Origin: a virus | Strand: one strand, 5' to 3' | Virus record (IMG/VR): IMGVR_UViG_3300017917_003230 | Location: 1-21,609 of that record | DNA: 21,609 nt | In this document: piece by piece, positions 6,036 to 13,663 of the stretch | Layout of the letters: each line of letters starts with the position of its first letter | Position numbering within the stretch: the first letter of the stretch is position 1 | Translations under genes and position numbers: made by a program | The notes under the pieces: generated by a model | What the model was told of the DNA's origin: nothing | The model's input: the letters and a program-made list of their open reading frames with translations, nothing else | The model's database searches: none

Positions 6036-6882
6036 TATTAAAACATATTTATATTCTGTTAAAGAAGAAGATTGTGCTGCTGACAAATGGGACTATGGAT
6101 TATTAAAAGAAATATTTAATAAAAATAAAATTAAACAAATTAAAGTAACATCTTTACCAGAGTGTGATCGTGCTTTTGTTGTAATTCCTGGACCACAAAA
6201 TATAGAATATGAAGATGTAATAAATGTAGAATTGCAAAAAATAAAAAGACTTGTTTTGTTTATTACTGGAGATGAAAGTGCAACATTTAATATTGAAAAA
6301 ATTAAACATAACAATTGTGAAATTTGGATTCAGTATCCACATAAAAAACATCAAAAATATAATAAATTGCCAATAGGAGTTCCACAACATTTATCAAAAA
6401 ATTTGCCAGACTATCAAAATAAAGTGTATGATGTATTTTTTTCTGGTCAAATAACTCACCAAAGAAGAAAACAATTGGCTGCCGTTATGCCTAATATTCC
6501 AAATTCTTTTTATAATCCTACCAAAGGTTTTGCCGAAGGATTAAAACCTAAAAACTATTACGATAAAATGTTTATTAGCAAAATTGTTCCTTGTCCAAGT
6601 GGTGCGGAAGTAATTGATTCTTTTAGATTTTTTGAAGCCATTGAAATGCTTTGTTTACCAATAGGAGATAAAATAGACTCAAAAGGTATAAATACTGATT
6701 TTTTTAATTTTGTTTTTGAGGATAATCATTCTATAAAAACAGTTGAAAATTGGTCAGACCTTGTTGACATGATGCCATACCTGTTAGATGTTTATGTGTC
6801 TGAAATGCATCAAATTGTTTGTTGGTGGATTAAATATAAAAGAGATTTATCTATTAAAATCATGGAGCAAATAAATGCATAA
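6028..6882 (+). CDS. Exostosin-like (GT47-type) glycosyltransferase, 284 aa
   Basis: The middle reads V-Y-D-V-F-F-S-G-Q-I-T-H-Q-R-R-K (about 138-153), a glycine turn opening the C-terminal domain as in exostosin-like GT-B proteins. It is followed by K-I-V-P-C-P-S-G-A-E-V-I-D-S-F-R-F-F-E-A-I-E-M-L (about 188-211), the conserved donor-binding stretch in which the enzyme reads S-x-R-x-x-E-A. The N-terminal half is less conserved. It likely works with the adjacent transferases on the same glycan. The ATG at 6028 overlaps the FkbM stop by 8 bp; an ATG at 5998 would lie deep in the FkbM gene. The end overlaps the next gene at 6875. Confidence 0.7.
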   Translation: MNNIKTYLYSVKEEDCAADKWDYGLLKEIFNKNKIKQIKVTSLPECDRAFVVIPGPQNIEYEDVINVELQKIKRLVLFITGDESATFNIEKIKHNNCEIWIQYPHKKHQKYNKLPIGVPQHLSKNLPDYQNKVYDVFFSGQITHQRRKQLAAVMPNIPNSFYNPTKGFAEGLKPKNYYDKMFISKIVPCPSGAEVIDSFRFFEAIEMLCLPIGDKIDSKGINTDFFNFVFEDNHSIKTVENWSDLVDMMPYLLDVYVSEMHQIVCWWIKYKRDLSIKIMEQINA

Positions 6883-7636
6883 AAATGATATAACGATTAT
6901 TTTAGCAACATCTGTCATACCAGATCATCCTAATACCACTATGATAGAACAAACAATTGGTGACCTTCGTGTTCATTTTCCAGATAATGAAATTATAATG
7001 CAGATAGATGGATTAAGACTAGAACAACAGAATCGCAAAAAAGATTACGATGAATACAAAAATCGTATACTTTGGAAATGTTTGCATGAATATAAAAACA
7101 TAGTTCCATTTGTTTTTAAACAGCATAGTCATCAAACAAATATGATGCGTGAAACAATCAATGAAATTAAAACACCTCTTTTACTTTATGTAGAAGGAGA
7201 CGCACCACTAACGCCAGATATGCCAATTGATTGGGAAAAATGTTTAGATATGTTTGAATATAAAAAGGCTAACACTATTCGTTTTCATTTTGAATCAAGA
7301 ATTCCTAAAGAACATGAACACCTAATGTTTGGAATTGAAGATGGCTTTATGAAAACAGCACAATGGAGTCAAAGACCACATTTAAGCACAAAGTCTTATT
7401 ACAAAGATATTGTATTGCCAAGTTGCAAAGATATATTCTTTATAGAAGACACTTTTCATGGCAAATTACAAGATGAAATATTACCTTATGATAAATACAG
7501 TGAAGATGGTTGGCAACAACATAAACTATGGATATATCACCCAGAGGGACATATTAAAAGATCTTATCACTTGGATGGTCGTCAGGGTACCCGCAAATTT
7601 ACTTCAGATGATGAAACCTGGGGTTATAAAGAATGA
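6875..7636 (+). CDS. GT-A-type glycosyltransferase-like protein, 253 aa
   Basis: The protein opens with an I-T-I-I-L-A-T-S strand and a helix (TTMIEQTIGDLR), typical of the start of a family-2-like GT-A domain. A central strand ends L-L-Y-V-E-G-D-A-P-L (about 107-116), where E-G-D-A takes the place of the metal-binding DxD. A later segment has S-Q-R-P-H-L-S and F-F-I-E-D-T-F-H-G (about 190-198), with the acid-acid pair expected for the catalytic region. It is coupled by an 8-bp overlap to the exostosin-like gene and by ATGA at 7633 to the next. Donor and acceptor unknown. An atypical member; assignment is by pattern only. Confidence 0.7.
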   Translation: MHKNDITIILATSVIPDHPNTTMIEQTIGDLRVHFPDNEIIMQIDGLRLEQQNRKKDYDEYKNRILWKCLHEYKNIVPFVFKQHSHQTNMMRETINEIKTPLLLYVEGDAPLTPDMPIDWEKCLDMFEYKKANTIRFHFESRIPKEHEHLMFGIEDGFMKTAQWSQRPHLSTKSYYKDIVLPSCKDIFFIEDTFHGKLQDEILPYDKYSEDGWQQHKLWIYHPEGHIKRSYHLDGRQGTRKFTSDDETWGYKE

Positions 7637-8670
7637 GATTGGGAATAATAGCAAGATCAGACAATACTGGGCTTGGTAATCAAACCAGAGAATTAGTTAA
7701 TATGCTTAATCCTAATAAAATTCTTTTAATTGACTCTACTCCATTTAATAAAAATAAACAACATCCAGAATGGTATCAAGGTTATGATTCTCTTAAGACA
7801 AATGGATTTCCATCTCTTCAACAAATAAAAATGTTTTTAAACGATATAGATATTGTATTAAGTTGTGAAACATTTTATGATCAAAACTTTATAAGGTTTG
7901 CTAATAAAAGAAATGTAAAAACAATTCTTCAATATAACTATGAATTATTTGGCCATTTAGTAAATCCAAATCTACCATTACCAACGGCACTTTTATCTCC
8001 AAGTGTTTGGCAAATTGAACACATTAAAAAAATGTTTGGCTCCAAAACAAAAGTAATTCATCTTCCACCACCAACGAATGAAGAATTATTTAATAAAATA
8101 AAAGAAAATAACTTGTCTAAGTCTCATAATAGAATTTTACATATTGCTGGTAAAAAAGCAGCAAAAGATAGAAACGGTACTGAAACTGTTATTGATATGC
8201 TTAAGCACTCTAAAGCAGATTATGAATTAGTAATCAAAAGTCAAAGTGAAATAGAAACAAATATAAAAGATTCAAGACTTAAAATTGAAATTGGTAATCC
8301 AGACAATAGGGAAGACATGTATAATGGATTTGATGCTATGGTTTTACCACGACGTTATGCTGGATTGTGTCTGCCAATGAATGAGGCTTTACTAAGTGCC
8401 TTGCCAGTTTTTATGACAAATATATCGCCTAATAATTTTATATTACCGCCAGAGTGGCTAGTTAAGAGTGATTCAATAGGAACAATTAGAACAAAAGTTA
8501 GGATTGAATTATTTGAAGCAGATCAAAAATATTTAGCAAAAACAATTGATGACTATATGACTATTAAAGATAAAACATCTTACAAAGAAAAAGCATATAA
8601 CATTGGAGTTGCAAACTTTTCTCCAAGTATCTTAAAAGATAAATACTTAGAACTTATTTCTCAAATTTAG
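7633..8670 (+). CDS. GT4-like glycosyltransferase (GT-B), 345 aa
   Basis: The N-terminal domain begins RLGIIARSDNTGLGNQT, with the glycine loop of GT-B enzymes, and contains H-P-E-W-Y-Q-G and a C-E-T-F block. The C-terminal domain has a strand R-I-L-H-I-A-G, a lysine-rich turn (GKKAAKDRNGTE), E-L-V-I-K-S and M-V-L-P-R-R-Y-A-G-L-C-L-P-M-N-E-A-L (about 237-254), which is the donor-binding element of GT4 enzymes with the last Glu. It overlaps the previous gene by ATGA. It is the last gene of the plus-strand operon and its 3' end overlaps the convergent minus-strand gene by 17 bp. Confidence 0.8.
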   Translation: MRLGIIARSDNTGLGNQTRELVNMLNPNKILLIDSTPFNKNKQHPEWYQGYDSLKTNGFPSLQQIKMFLNDIDIVLSCETFYDQNFIRFANKRNVKTILQYNYELFGHLVNPNLPLPTALLSPSVWQIEHIKKMFGSKTKVIHLPPPTNEELFNKIKENNLSKSHNRILHIAGKKAAKDRNGTETVIDMLKHSKADYELVIKSQSEIETNIKDSRLKIEIGNPDNREDMYNGFDAMVLPRRYAGLCLPMNEALLSALPVFMTNISPNNFILPPEWLVKSDSIGTIRTKVRIELFEADQKYLAKTIDDYMTIKDKTSYKEKAYNIGVANFSPSILKDKYLELISQI

Positions 8671-9346
8671 TTTTTTGTTTAAACTGAGTCTTGAGTATAC
8701 TATTCCAAATAATATCAAAAGAACTATCTGCACTAGATAAAAATGTATGCTGATCTATATTTAAATTATAAGATTTAAAAACTAATGGCCCCCTGGTATA
8801 AACCTTAACATCTTGCATCTCTGATCCACCGACTTTAAATATATTCCCATACATAGATCTCCATAAAAATTGATCGTTATTATTTAATACTTCTTGTAAC
8901 TTTTCTTTTTCCATGATCATTGGAACATGTAACTCATAATCTAATGGATCATCAATCCCAAGTCCTTTGAGTCTTTTATATGTAGCATTAAGTTTTCTAG
9001 TATAGTTAGAATTACCGTTTATTTTTTGATATAAGTTTATTTTATTTAATAAATATCCGCCATGAAAATTCTCTATACTATCTATCTTTTTAATAATATA
9101 AAAGTCATCATTCATTAAAACAAACTCATTTGATATTTCTGGTGATGAACAAATCTTTTTTAAATTTTCTATAGCATTTTTATATTTAGTATGAACTTGG
9201 TGTACTTCAATATAATTTCCTACATACCAGTCAGGCTTACCGCCAACAACCCAGACATTAGAATCTGGAAAACTTTCAACGACAGACCTAATAGAATACT
9301 TTAGTTCTTCGTTAACGCCTTCCTTACATATATATACAAAGTCCAT
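8654..9346 (-). CDS. Stealth/GT-A-like sugar transferase, 230 aa
   Basis: The N-terminus MDFVYICKEG-NEELKYSIRSV matches the opening of Stealth-type capsular sugar-phosphate transferases and related GT-A proteins, and E-F-V-L-M-N-D-D-F-Y (about residues 73-82) matches the NDD metal motif of Stealth conserved region 2. A later D-Y-E-L-H-V-P-M-I segment matches their H-x-P motif. It is shorter than full Stealth proteins, so only the core is present. It would add a sugar or sugar-phosphate, probably to the same glycan as the plus-strand cassette, although it is transcribed on the other strand. GGGGGAAT precedes the ATG, and a strong terminator separates it from the holin-like gene upstream. Confidence 0.72.
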   Translation of the reverse strand: MDFVYICKEGVNEELKYSIRSVVESFPDSNVWVVGGKPDWYVGNYIEVHQVHTKYKNAIENLKKICSSPEISNEFVLMNDDFYIIKKIDSIENFHGGYLLNKINLYQKINGNSNYTRKLNATYKRLKGLGIDDPLDYELHVPMIMEKEKLQEVLNNNDQFLWRSMYGNIFKVGGSEMQDVKVYTRGPLVFKSYNLNIDQHTFLSSADSSFDIIWNSILKTQFKQKTKFEK

Positions 9347-9360
9347 AATTCCCCCATTGT

Positions 9361-9401
9361 AAAAAATAAAGAGGGCAAGTTTTTAGGTTTGCCCCCTTTA
9401 T
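9361..9401 (-). terminator. Rho-independent terminator after the holin-like gene
   Basis: On the minus strand AAAGGGGGCAAA (beginning at about 9400) pairs with TTGCCCTCTTT around a short loop, with one mismatch, and is followed by ATTTTTT. It lies directly downstream of the holin-like gene and 15 bp before the start of the transferase gene. It should end most transcripts from the late minus-strand block. Confidence 0.85.
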
Positions 9402-9411
9402 CAAAAACAAA

Positions 9412-9684
9412 CTACTTTTTCTTAGCAGTCTTTTTCTTTGCTGGAGCCTTCTTAGCAGGAACAATCTTGCTAAGTGCATCTGAAACGGCACCAGTATCTG
9501 GTAATACACCAAATGCTTTGTCGTTTGGATTAAGTGCTCTTAATGCAACGGGCGCTAGTGCAGCAACTAGTGCAGCCCATAAATCTTTTGGATCTGTTAC
9601 GCCAGCCATATAAAGTGCAATTGCTGCACCAAGAACAGATCGTCCATATGATGCTAGTAATGCTTTTGTCTTATCATTAATCAT
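9412..9684 (-). CDS. Holin-like membrane protein, 90 aa
   Basis: The protein has a short polar N-terminus (MINDKTKALLASYGRS), a hydrophobic helix (VLGAAIALYMAGV, about 17-29), a D-P-K-D-L-W-A-A-L turn, a second hydrophobic helix (LVAALAPVALRAL, about 38-50) and a strongly basic Lys-Ala-Pro tail ending AKKKTAKKK. Two membrane helices with a charged C-terminus is the topology of small class II phage holins. A start on an excellent ribosome site (AGGAGG, five bases before the ATG) agrees with high expression. It would permeabilise the membrane for the endolysin, whose gene begins beyond 21609. A histone-like tail role cannot be excluded. It is followed by a terminator. Confidence 0.72.
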   Translation of the reverse strand: MINDKTKALLASYGRSVLGAAIALYMAGVTDPKDLWAALVAALAPVALRALNPNDKAFGVLPDTGAVSDALSKIVPAKKAPAKKKTAKKK

Positions 9685-9844
9685 TTTTCCTCCTAGGATA
9701 TGATTTATATTATTTTTCTATAACCATTTTTTAAATTATTAAATTTTATATTTTTTATAAAAATTAATAATAAAAATGGAAATTTGTATATAGTAAATAT
9801 AATACTATAAACAAAAACCAATATATTTTTAATAATGTTAAATA

Positions 9845-10567
9845 TTAATTGCATTCTTTTTTTACCCATTTATTATTTTTATAAAAACCTTCTAAATTTA
9901 TTAAAGCCATAATATTATCAACATATGGATTATAATTATCTTCATAAAATTTCTTTTTTTCAGAAACCCAAGATTCTCTTTTTATAGGAATAAGTTGTGA
10001 AATTGGAGTTCCCGCTTTTATTGTTCCTTCAAATCCAACTTTAAGTACCATTGGCATATTTACGTTTTTATAAAATTTATCAGAATCAACGATACCATGA
10101 AAACTATAAAATGGTAAATCAAACCTTCCTAAAGGATGCATATAAAGTAAACTATATCCTGGAGGGGTTTGTACACACCAAGTTGTGTTTACTTTTAAAA
10201 TAATATTTTCATATCCTTGTGGTATTGGATATTCGCCAATCTGTTCAATTTTGTGAGATCCAATATATCCCTCATCGGTTTTTCCCCATTGAACCTTTCT
10301 TTCTCCTTCTTTGTTATATGTACAAAAAATATCATAAGGTAGTTTATAAGAATATCCATAAGTCATTGAATCAAAAAATGGAATACATGTTTTTGCTGTT
10401 CTTGAATTAAAAAAATCTTTAGATCCATCACTTATAATTCCATTATTTATATATCTTTTAAGATTTTTATACCATTTAGAAATATCATTTTTTATAGGTT
10501 CTGGGGCTGGAGTAACTTCTTCTGTGAGGTCTGTGGTTGGCCTAAAAATAATTTTTTTATTTTTCAT
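9845..10567 (-). CDS. P-family paralogue 3, beta-clip (dUTPase-like) core, DUF6065-like
   Basis: This 240-residue protein has the family blocks I-S-K-W-Y-K-N, T-A-K-T-C-I-P-F-F-D...G-Y, TPPGYSLLYMHPLGRFDLPF, H-G-I-V-D-S-D and EGTIKAGTPISQLIPIKRE. It has a distinctive acidic and proline-containing N-terminal extension (EEVTPAPEP). The core is closest to paralogue 1 in the P-F-F-D and D-L-P-F elements and to paralogue 2 in the TPPG turn. Its start overlaps the end of paralogue 4 by 11 bp, so the two are translated together. AGGAAAAAA precedes the ATG. It is the last gene before a 160-bp AT-rich gap that leads to the holin-like gene. Confidence 0.78.
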   Translation of the reverse strand: MKNKKIIFRPTTDLTEEVTPAPEPIKNDISKWYKNLKRYINNGIISDGSKDFFNSRTAKTCIPFFDSMTYGYSYKLPYDIFCTYNKEGERKVQWGKTDEGYIGSHKIEQIGEYPIPQGYENIILKVNTTWCVQTPPGYSLLYMHPLGRFDLPFYSFHGIVDSDKFYKNVNMPMVLKVGFEGTIKAGTPISQLIPIKRESWVSEKKKFYEDNYNPYVDNIMALINLEGFYKNNKWVKKECN

Positions 10568-11303
10568 TATTTTTTTTCCTATCTATTTTGTATGTTTGTG
10601 TTTTATGAAATCTAGTTGATAAATTAAGATTATGTAAATTAATTCTAAATAAATCTTTTTTTGTTGCCTCTCTAACATTAAATTTTGTTTTTTCTCTTTT
10701 AAAAGGAACGTATTGTGCTAATGGAGTTCCTCTTGGTATAAAAATTTCTTTTTTATCACTATGAATTAATAATTGAATATTTATTTCATGATAAACATCT
10801 GTATCTCTTACTCCAGGAATGACAGAAAAGTCTTCGTTAAAATGAAAAAATGTTGGTAACTGATATAATGAATATCCTTTACTTGTAAAAATATTCCATG
10901 GAATTTTTGTTTTAAAAACAAAAAAAGAATTTTTATTTAAAAATTTATGATCAACATAATCTAAATATTGACTGTTTGCATGAGTTTGCCAACTAAAATT
11001 AGCGTCTGAAACTGACCACTTCCAACTTTGATCTTCTGAATTATAAAATAAATATGAATCAACCCACATTGGAAGAATATATCCTTTTGAAAAATAGTCT
11101 GAAAATGATGGACAACTTTTAAAATTTCCAGCAAGTGCGCCATTAAATGTAAATTCTGTTTTTATTGTTGGACTTTTTTTCCACCAATCTGGAATATATT
11201 CTTTTGCTAATTTTGGTTTGCAATCTTCCAACATACTTAAACCTGGAACTGTGGTTACAAAATCAATTTTTGCTGTTTTATCTTTATTAAATAAAAAATT
11301 CAT
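10557..11303 (-). CDS. P-family paralogue 4, divergent beta-clip-like core
   Basis: The 248-residue protein keeps I-P-D-W-W-K-K, S-C-P-S-F-S-D...G-Y, G-Y-S-L, P-G-V-R-D-T-D and IPRGTPLAQYVPFKRE, but lacks the TPPG and D-L-P-F elements and carries two extra aromatic stretches. It is more divergent than paralogues 1 to 3, yet the block order and spacing are the same. The G-V-R-D-T-D and G-T-P-L-A-Q segments line up with dUTPase motifs 3 and 4. Its ATG follows immediately after the stop of the 118-aa membrane protein and its end overlaps paralogue 3. Two tandem, non-identical copies translated together suggest a heteromeric assembly; this is inference. Confidence 0.72.
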   Translation of the reverse strand: MNFLFNKDKTAKIDFVTTVPGLSMLEDCKPKLAKEYIPDWWKKSPTIKTEFTFNGALAGNFKSCPSFSDYFSKGYILPMWVDSYLFYNSEDQSWKWSVSDANFSWQTHANSQYLDYVDHKFLNKNSFFVFKTKIPWNIFTSKGYSLYQLPTFFHFNEDFSVIPGVRDTDVYHEINIQLLIHSDKKEIFIPRGTPLAQYVPFKREKTKFNVREATKKDLFRINLHNLNLSTRFHKTQTYKIDRKKNNEK

Positions 11304-11660
11304 TTAATTTTTATTCTTTTCGGGTAATAATGCTAAAAGTTTTTCAGAATAGTTTACTAAACCTTTATTTTTTAAATCATCTGAAACTTCTTTTATTGTT
11401 TTTTGAGATTGTTCAATGTAATCAAAAGCCCAATCTCTTGAATCAGAAAGAAACTTTATAAAATTTTCTTTATGTACTTCATCATCAGACATATTGTGAG
11501 TAGTTTTAATCTGAGATGTTATCTCTTCTAATGCCTTGTTTTTAATAAAAAGATCAGCCAATAATAAGTTAGATTTTTTTAATTGTTGGAAGGTCGCCCA
11601 ATATGCTATTGCAAATGAAAATGACAAAGTACCTAAAAATATTATAAACAACATCTCCAT
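11304..11660 (-). CDS. Membrane-anchored helical protein, 118 aa
   Basis: A single N-terminal membrane helix (MLFIIFLGTLSFSFAIAYWA, residues 3-22) is followed by a charged helical domain (about 26-110) with coiled-coil character and a basic end. Topology would be N-out or N-in with the charged domain most likely cytoplasmic. No family is recognised. There is no Shine-Dalgarno; TACAAT lies seven bases before the ATG and may be a -10 for a leaderless message, but no -35 is seen. It sits five bases after the upstream gene and directly abuts P paralogue 4. The 139-aa protein at 14207 has the same architecture. Confidence 0.7.
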   Translation of the reverse strand: MEMLFIIFLGTLSFSFAIAYWATFQQLKKSNLLLADLFIKNKALEEITSQIKTTHNMSDDEVHKENFIKFLSDSRDWAFDYIEQSQKTIKEVSDDLKNKGLVNYSEKLLALLPEKNKN

Positions 11661-11665
11661 AGTAT

Positions 11666-12154
11666 CTATTGTACTCTATCTCTAATTACGTGAGTTGCCC
11701 AATAATATAAACATTTATCGCAGCAAGGTTTATTATGTTTACTTTTGGTATCTTTGTAGAACTCTGAATAATAAATATTATCTTTACGATAAAGGTTGGC
11801 TCTATGGGTAATATTGACACGATTTACATGAGATACCGTGCTCCAGAGTGGCTTATCAGTACCCCACAAATGCCCAGAAACGGTTTCCAGAGCGTCTAGG
11901 TTAGCCTCATTGCCATCTGTCCTAATACCCCTAAGCCTAGCCTCTTTAATCATAGAATTAGTGTATATGCGTAATGATTTTTCAGCATTTTTCCACATAA
12001 GTACCGCTGGATGATTACGCCAAGCACCAGAAGGTGATTTGCCAGAAAGGATTTTTAAGATTTGATAAGACTCTAATATTTGTTTATTTAATCTTTTATT
12101 ATCCAATATTTCTGCACATTGTTCATAGTCTGTGTAAGGTAAAAAAGTTTGCAT
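11666..12154 (-). CDS. PF03013 / MSMEG_6728-like protein, 162 aa
   Basis: The N-terminus MQTFLPYTDYEQCAEILDNK followed by R-L-N-K-Q-I-L-E-S-Y-Q-I-L, then W-R-N-H-P-A-V-L-M-W and an L-R-I-Y helix, is the signature of a family annotated as pyrimidine dimer DNA glycosylase/endonuclease V-like (PF03013) or MSMEG_6728. Catalytic activity is not demonstrated for this branch, and the N-terminal residue is not the Thr of T4 DenV. A role in processing damaged or modified DNA is plausible. The C-terminal CCDKC cluster is unusual and could bind metal. TAATG coupling links it to the upstream microprotein. Confidence 0.7.
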   Translation of the reverse strand: MQTFLPYTDYEQCAEILDNKRLNKQILESYQILKILSGKSPSGAWRNHPAVLMWKNAEKSLRIYTNSMIKEARLRGIRTDGNEANLDALETVSGHLWGTDKPLWSTVSHVNRVNITHRANLYRKDNIYYSEFYKDTKSKHNKPCCDKCLYYWATHVIRDRVQ

Positions 12155-12279
12155 TATTCTTCGTCTATATCAAAAATATCTAGATCCGACAATCCTTTTA
12201 AATTAGATGCTACCCAAAGAGATAGGGCAGTAAGGAAAGATAATACTACTAATGTTAATATTTTTGTCTTTTTTTTCAT
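12154..12279 (-). CDS. One-TM microprotein, 41 aa
   Basis: The protein starts MKKKTKILTLVVLSFLTALS, with a basic N-terminus and a hydrophobic helix of about 18 residues, and ends in an acidic tail (DLDIFDIDEE). It may be a single-pass inner-membrane peptide with the acidic tail outside. Its ATG overlaps the stop of the gene before (ATGA at 12276-12279) and its stop overlaps the ATG of the next gene (TAATG). Too short to place in a family. Coding support comes from coupling on both sides. Confidence 0.55.
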   Translation of the reverse strand: MKKKTKILTLVVLSFLTALSLWVASNLKGLSDLDIFDIDEE

Positions 12280-12407
12280 ATTGCTATCATTGCTCCACAT
12301 CTTGTACAAGCATTATAACTTTTTCCAGTAAACGGACACGCCCCAGCAGCAACTAATGTATGTTTTTTAATTTTACAAATAGTTAGTTTAAGTAATTGAC
12401 TAATCAC
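12276..12407 (-). CDS. Small Cys-containing protein, 43 aa, GTG start
   Basis: The 43-residue protein ends in a C-P-F-T-G-K-S-Y-N-A-C-T-R-C-G-A-M-I segment with cysteines at about 24, 34 and 37, plus Cys11, enough for one metal site. The C-T-R-C-G ending is frequent in short actinophage zinc proteins. Initiation is at GTG overlapping the stop of the gene before (GTGA, 12404-12407), and the stop overlaps the next ATG. No ATG exists in the frame near the start. No family is recognised. Confidence 0.5.
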   Translation of the reverse strand: MISQLLKLTICKIKKHTLVAAGACPFTGKSYNACTRCGAMIAI

Positions 12408-12634
12408 TTTACTGCCTCTCTTGTTATTAAAACTATGGCTCCACAATCCTCTAGAGCCTTTTTAATTTTTACAACATACTGCAATGCTGATATTTTTTCA
12501 TCATGCACCATATGTAAAAATTTTTTCTCATCCAATTTTACCGTAAGAAAGTGGTCGTTGTCAATAATCTGTATTCCAAAGTTTTTGGGTGCAGGAATAG
12601 AATGAACAACTTTACGCATATAATCTGTATACAT
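12404..12634 (-). CDS. Small hypothetical protein, 71-76 aa
   Basis: The soluble protein is alternately strand- and helix-rich (FGIQIIDNDHFLTVKLDEK, then KKALEDCGAIVLITREAVK). No family is recognised. Two starts are possible. The first ATG (12634) has no ribosome site. The second, at 12619, gives MRKVVHSIPAP and lies six bases behind TATACA, the spacing of the leaderless genes in this window, so the shorter 71-residue form may be real. It is 9 bp after the methyltransferase gene and coupled by GTGA to the next. Confidence 0.6.
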   Translation of the reverse strand: MYTDYMRKVVHSIPAPKNFGIQIIDNDHFLTVKLDEKKFLHMVHDEKISALQYVVKIKKALEDCGAIVLITREAVK

Positions 12635-12643
12635 GTTTAATAA

Positions 12644-13375
12644 TTAATTAAACCACTCTTCATTATCTGAACATGCATAAAAAATAAATAAATTGTTTTG
12701 TACAGAATACTCTCTATATTTATTAGTTGCTAATTCTACTAAATATTCTTTCATTTTTTCTGATTTATTAATTTTTTTAAAATTTTCAATATCGTTAAGA
12801 CAAGAATTTTTTACATTTTCTGTAAGATCTATACGATTAATATATTTATATAAGTTAAAATATTTTGGAAAATCTGAATTTATTGGTCCAGCACAATCTG
12901 TATATAAAAATATGCCATTTGGCTTTAAAACTCTTTTAACCTCTTTATAAAATAATCCTAAATTATCATAACAATGAGAAGACTCTACATTAATAATTAT
13001 ATCAAAACTATTATCTGAATAATCTAAGTTTTGTGCATCTGAAATTTTAAATTTAATATTGTTTTTATTATTATTATTGCAATATTCTATATTTAAATTA
13101 TTTAAATCGCAGGCATCAACACTATTAAAATTAAAATTTTTAGTTAGAGCGTTTATTCCACCACCTCTACCACAACCAATTTCAAGTATTGATTTATTGT
13201 CTGGATTAATTTTTTCAAATAACTTAAAATATAAACTTGCTTGATTTTTAAATTCTAAGTATTCACTACTAATAAAGTCATATGGGGGGTGATATCCATG
13301 ATTCATAAAAGCAATATCTGTACTTTCAAAAAAATTATTCATTTTATCATAAAGTTCTCGGTTATTTTTTTTCAT
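12644..13375 (-). CDS. Class I SAM-dependent methyltransferase, 243 aa
   Basis: Motif I is I-L-E-I-G-C-G-R-G-G-G (about 64-74) and the acidic strand-2 end is the D-A-C-D segment; a later block reads I-I-I-N-V-E-S-S-H-C-Y (about 126-136). The CGRGGG and NVESSHCY elements are characteristic of the branch containing mycobacterial Rv2952-type and related small-molecule O-methyltransferases (Methyltransf_11 fold). The substrate is unknown; a host lipid, glycan or small metabolite is more likely than DNA, because no target-recognition part is present. It uses GAGG before the ATG and overlaps the end of the WhiB gene by 14 bp, so they are co-translated. Confidence 0.82.
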   Translation of the reverse strand: MKKNNRELYDKMNNFFESTDIAFMNHGYHPPYDFISSEYLEFKNQASLYFKLFEKINPDNKSILEIGCGRGGGINALTKNFNFNSVDACDLNNLNIEYCNNNNKNNIKFKISDAQNLDYSDNSFDIIINVESSHCYDNLGLFYKEVKRVLKPNGIFLYTDCAGPINSDFPKYFNLYKYINRIDLTENVKNSCLNDIENFKKINKSEKMKEYLVELATNKYREYSVQNNLFIFYACSDNEEWFN

Positions 13376-13661
13376 TTTTTTCCTCCATTGTTAAAGATTG
13401 CCAGATTTGAGACCAGGCTTTTTTATTTTTATGTTTATTAAATTCTTTTGATATTTCTCCACCTTCTAAGTATACACCGCCCCAGACACCCCACTCTTTA
13501 CCAGAAACTCCATTAGCAAAACATATTTTTCTAACTGGGCATTGTTTACAAAACGCATCAACATTATATCTGGACTCTAAATTATCTTCATATTTATCAA
13601 AATAAATATTAGTATTAAGTCCTAAACATGCAGCGTTATCTTTCCATAAATGCTGCTTCAA
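13362..13661 (-). CDS. WhiB-family transcriptional regulator, TTG start
   Basis: The four cysteine ligands of the Fe-S cluster are at Cys12 and C38-x2-C41-x5-C47, and the G-V-W-G-G turn is at 58-62, all with the usual WhiB spacing. WhiB proteins bind the sigma-A region 4 of RNA polymerase and DNA and occur in actinobacteria and their phages, where they can repress host whiB genes. The initiation codon is TTG, preceded by AAGGA at about eight bases. The tail after the turn (KEFNKHKNKKAW) is rich in lysine and may be the DNA-contact part. It is 3 bp after the upstream gene and overlaps the methyltransferase gene. Confidence 0.93.
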   Translation of the reverse strand: MKQHLWKDNAACLGLNTNIYFDKYEDNLESRYNVDAFCKQCPVRKICFANGVSGKEWGVWGGVYLEGGEISKEFNKHKNKKAWSQIWQSLTMEEKNEKK

Positions 13662-13663
13662 GA

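Noticed and set aside
9389-9613. Plus-strand frame with Ala-rich segment
   Set aside because: It is antisense to the holin-like gene with its strong ribosome site; the Ala richness comes from complementarity.
10120-10140. Further AAGGTTTG site (also near 14470 and 14831) as part of the regulatory array
   Set aside because: These single copies are within coding sequence and about as many as expected by chance over 21 kb.
11660-11680. Additional leaderless promoter ahead of the 118-aa membrane protein
   Set aside because: TACAAT is at suitable spacing but there is no -35, no TGN, and the gene is five bases after the upstream gene, so operon transcription is simpler.
12149-12331. Plus-strand frame of 60 codons
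   Set aside because: It lies opposite two coupled minus-strand microproteins and shows no independent support.
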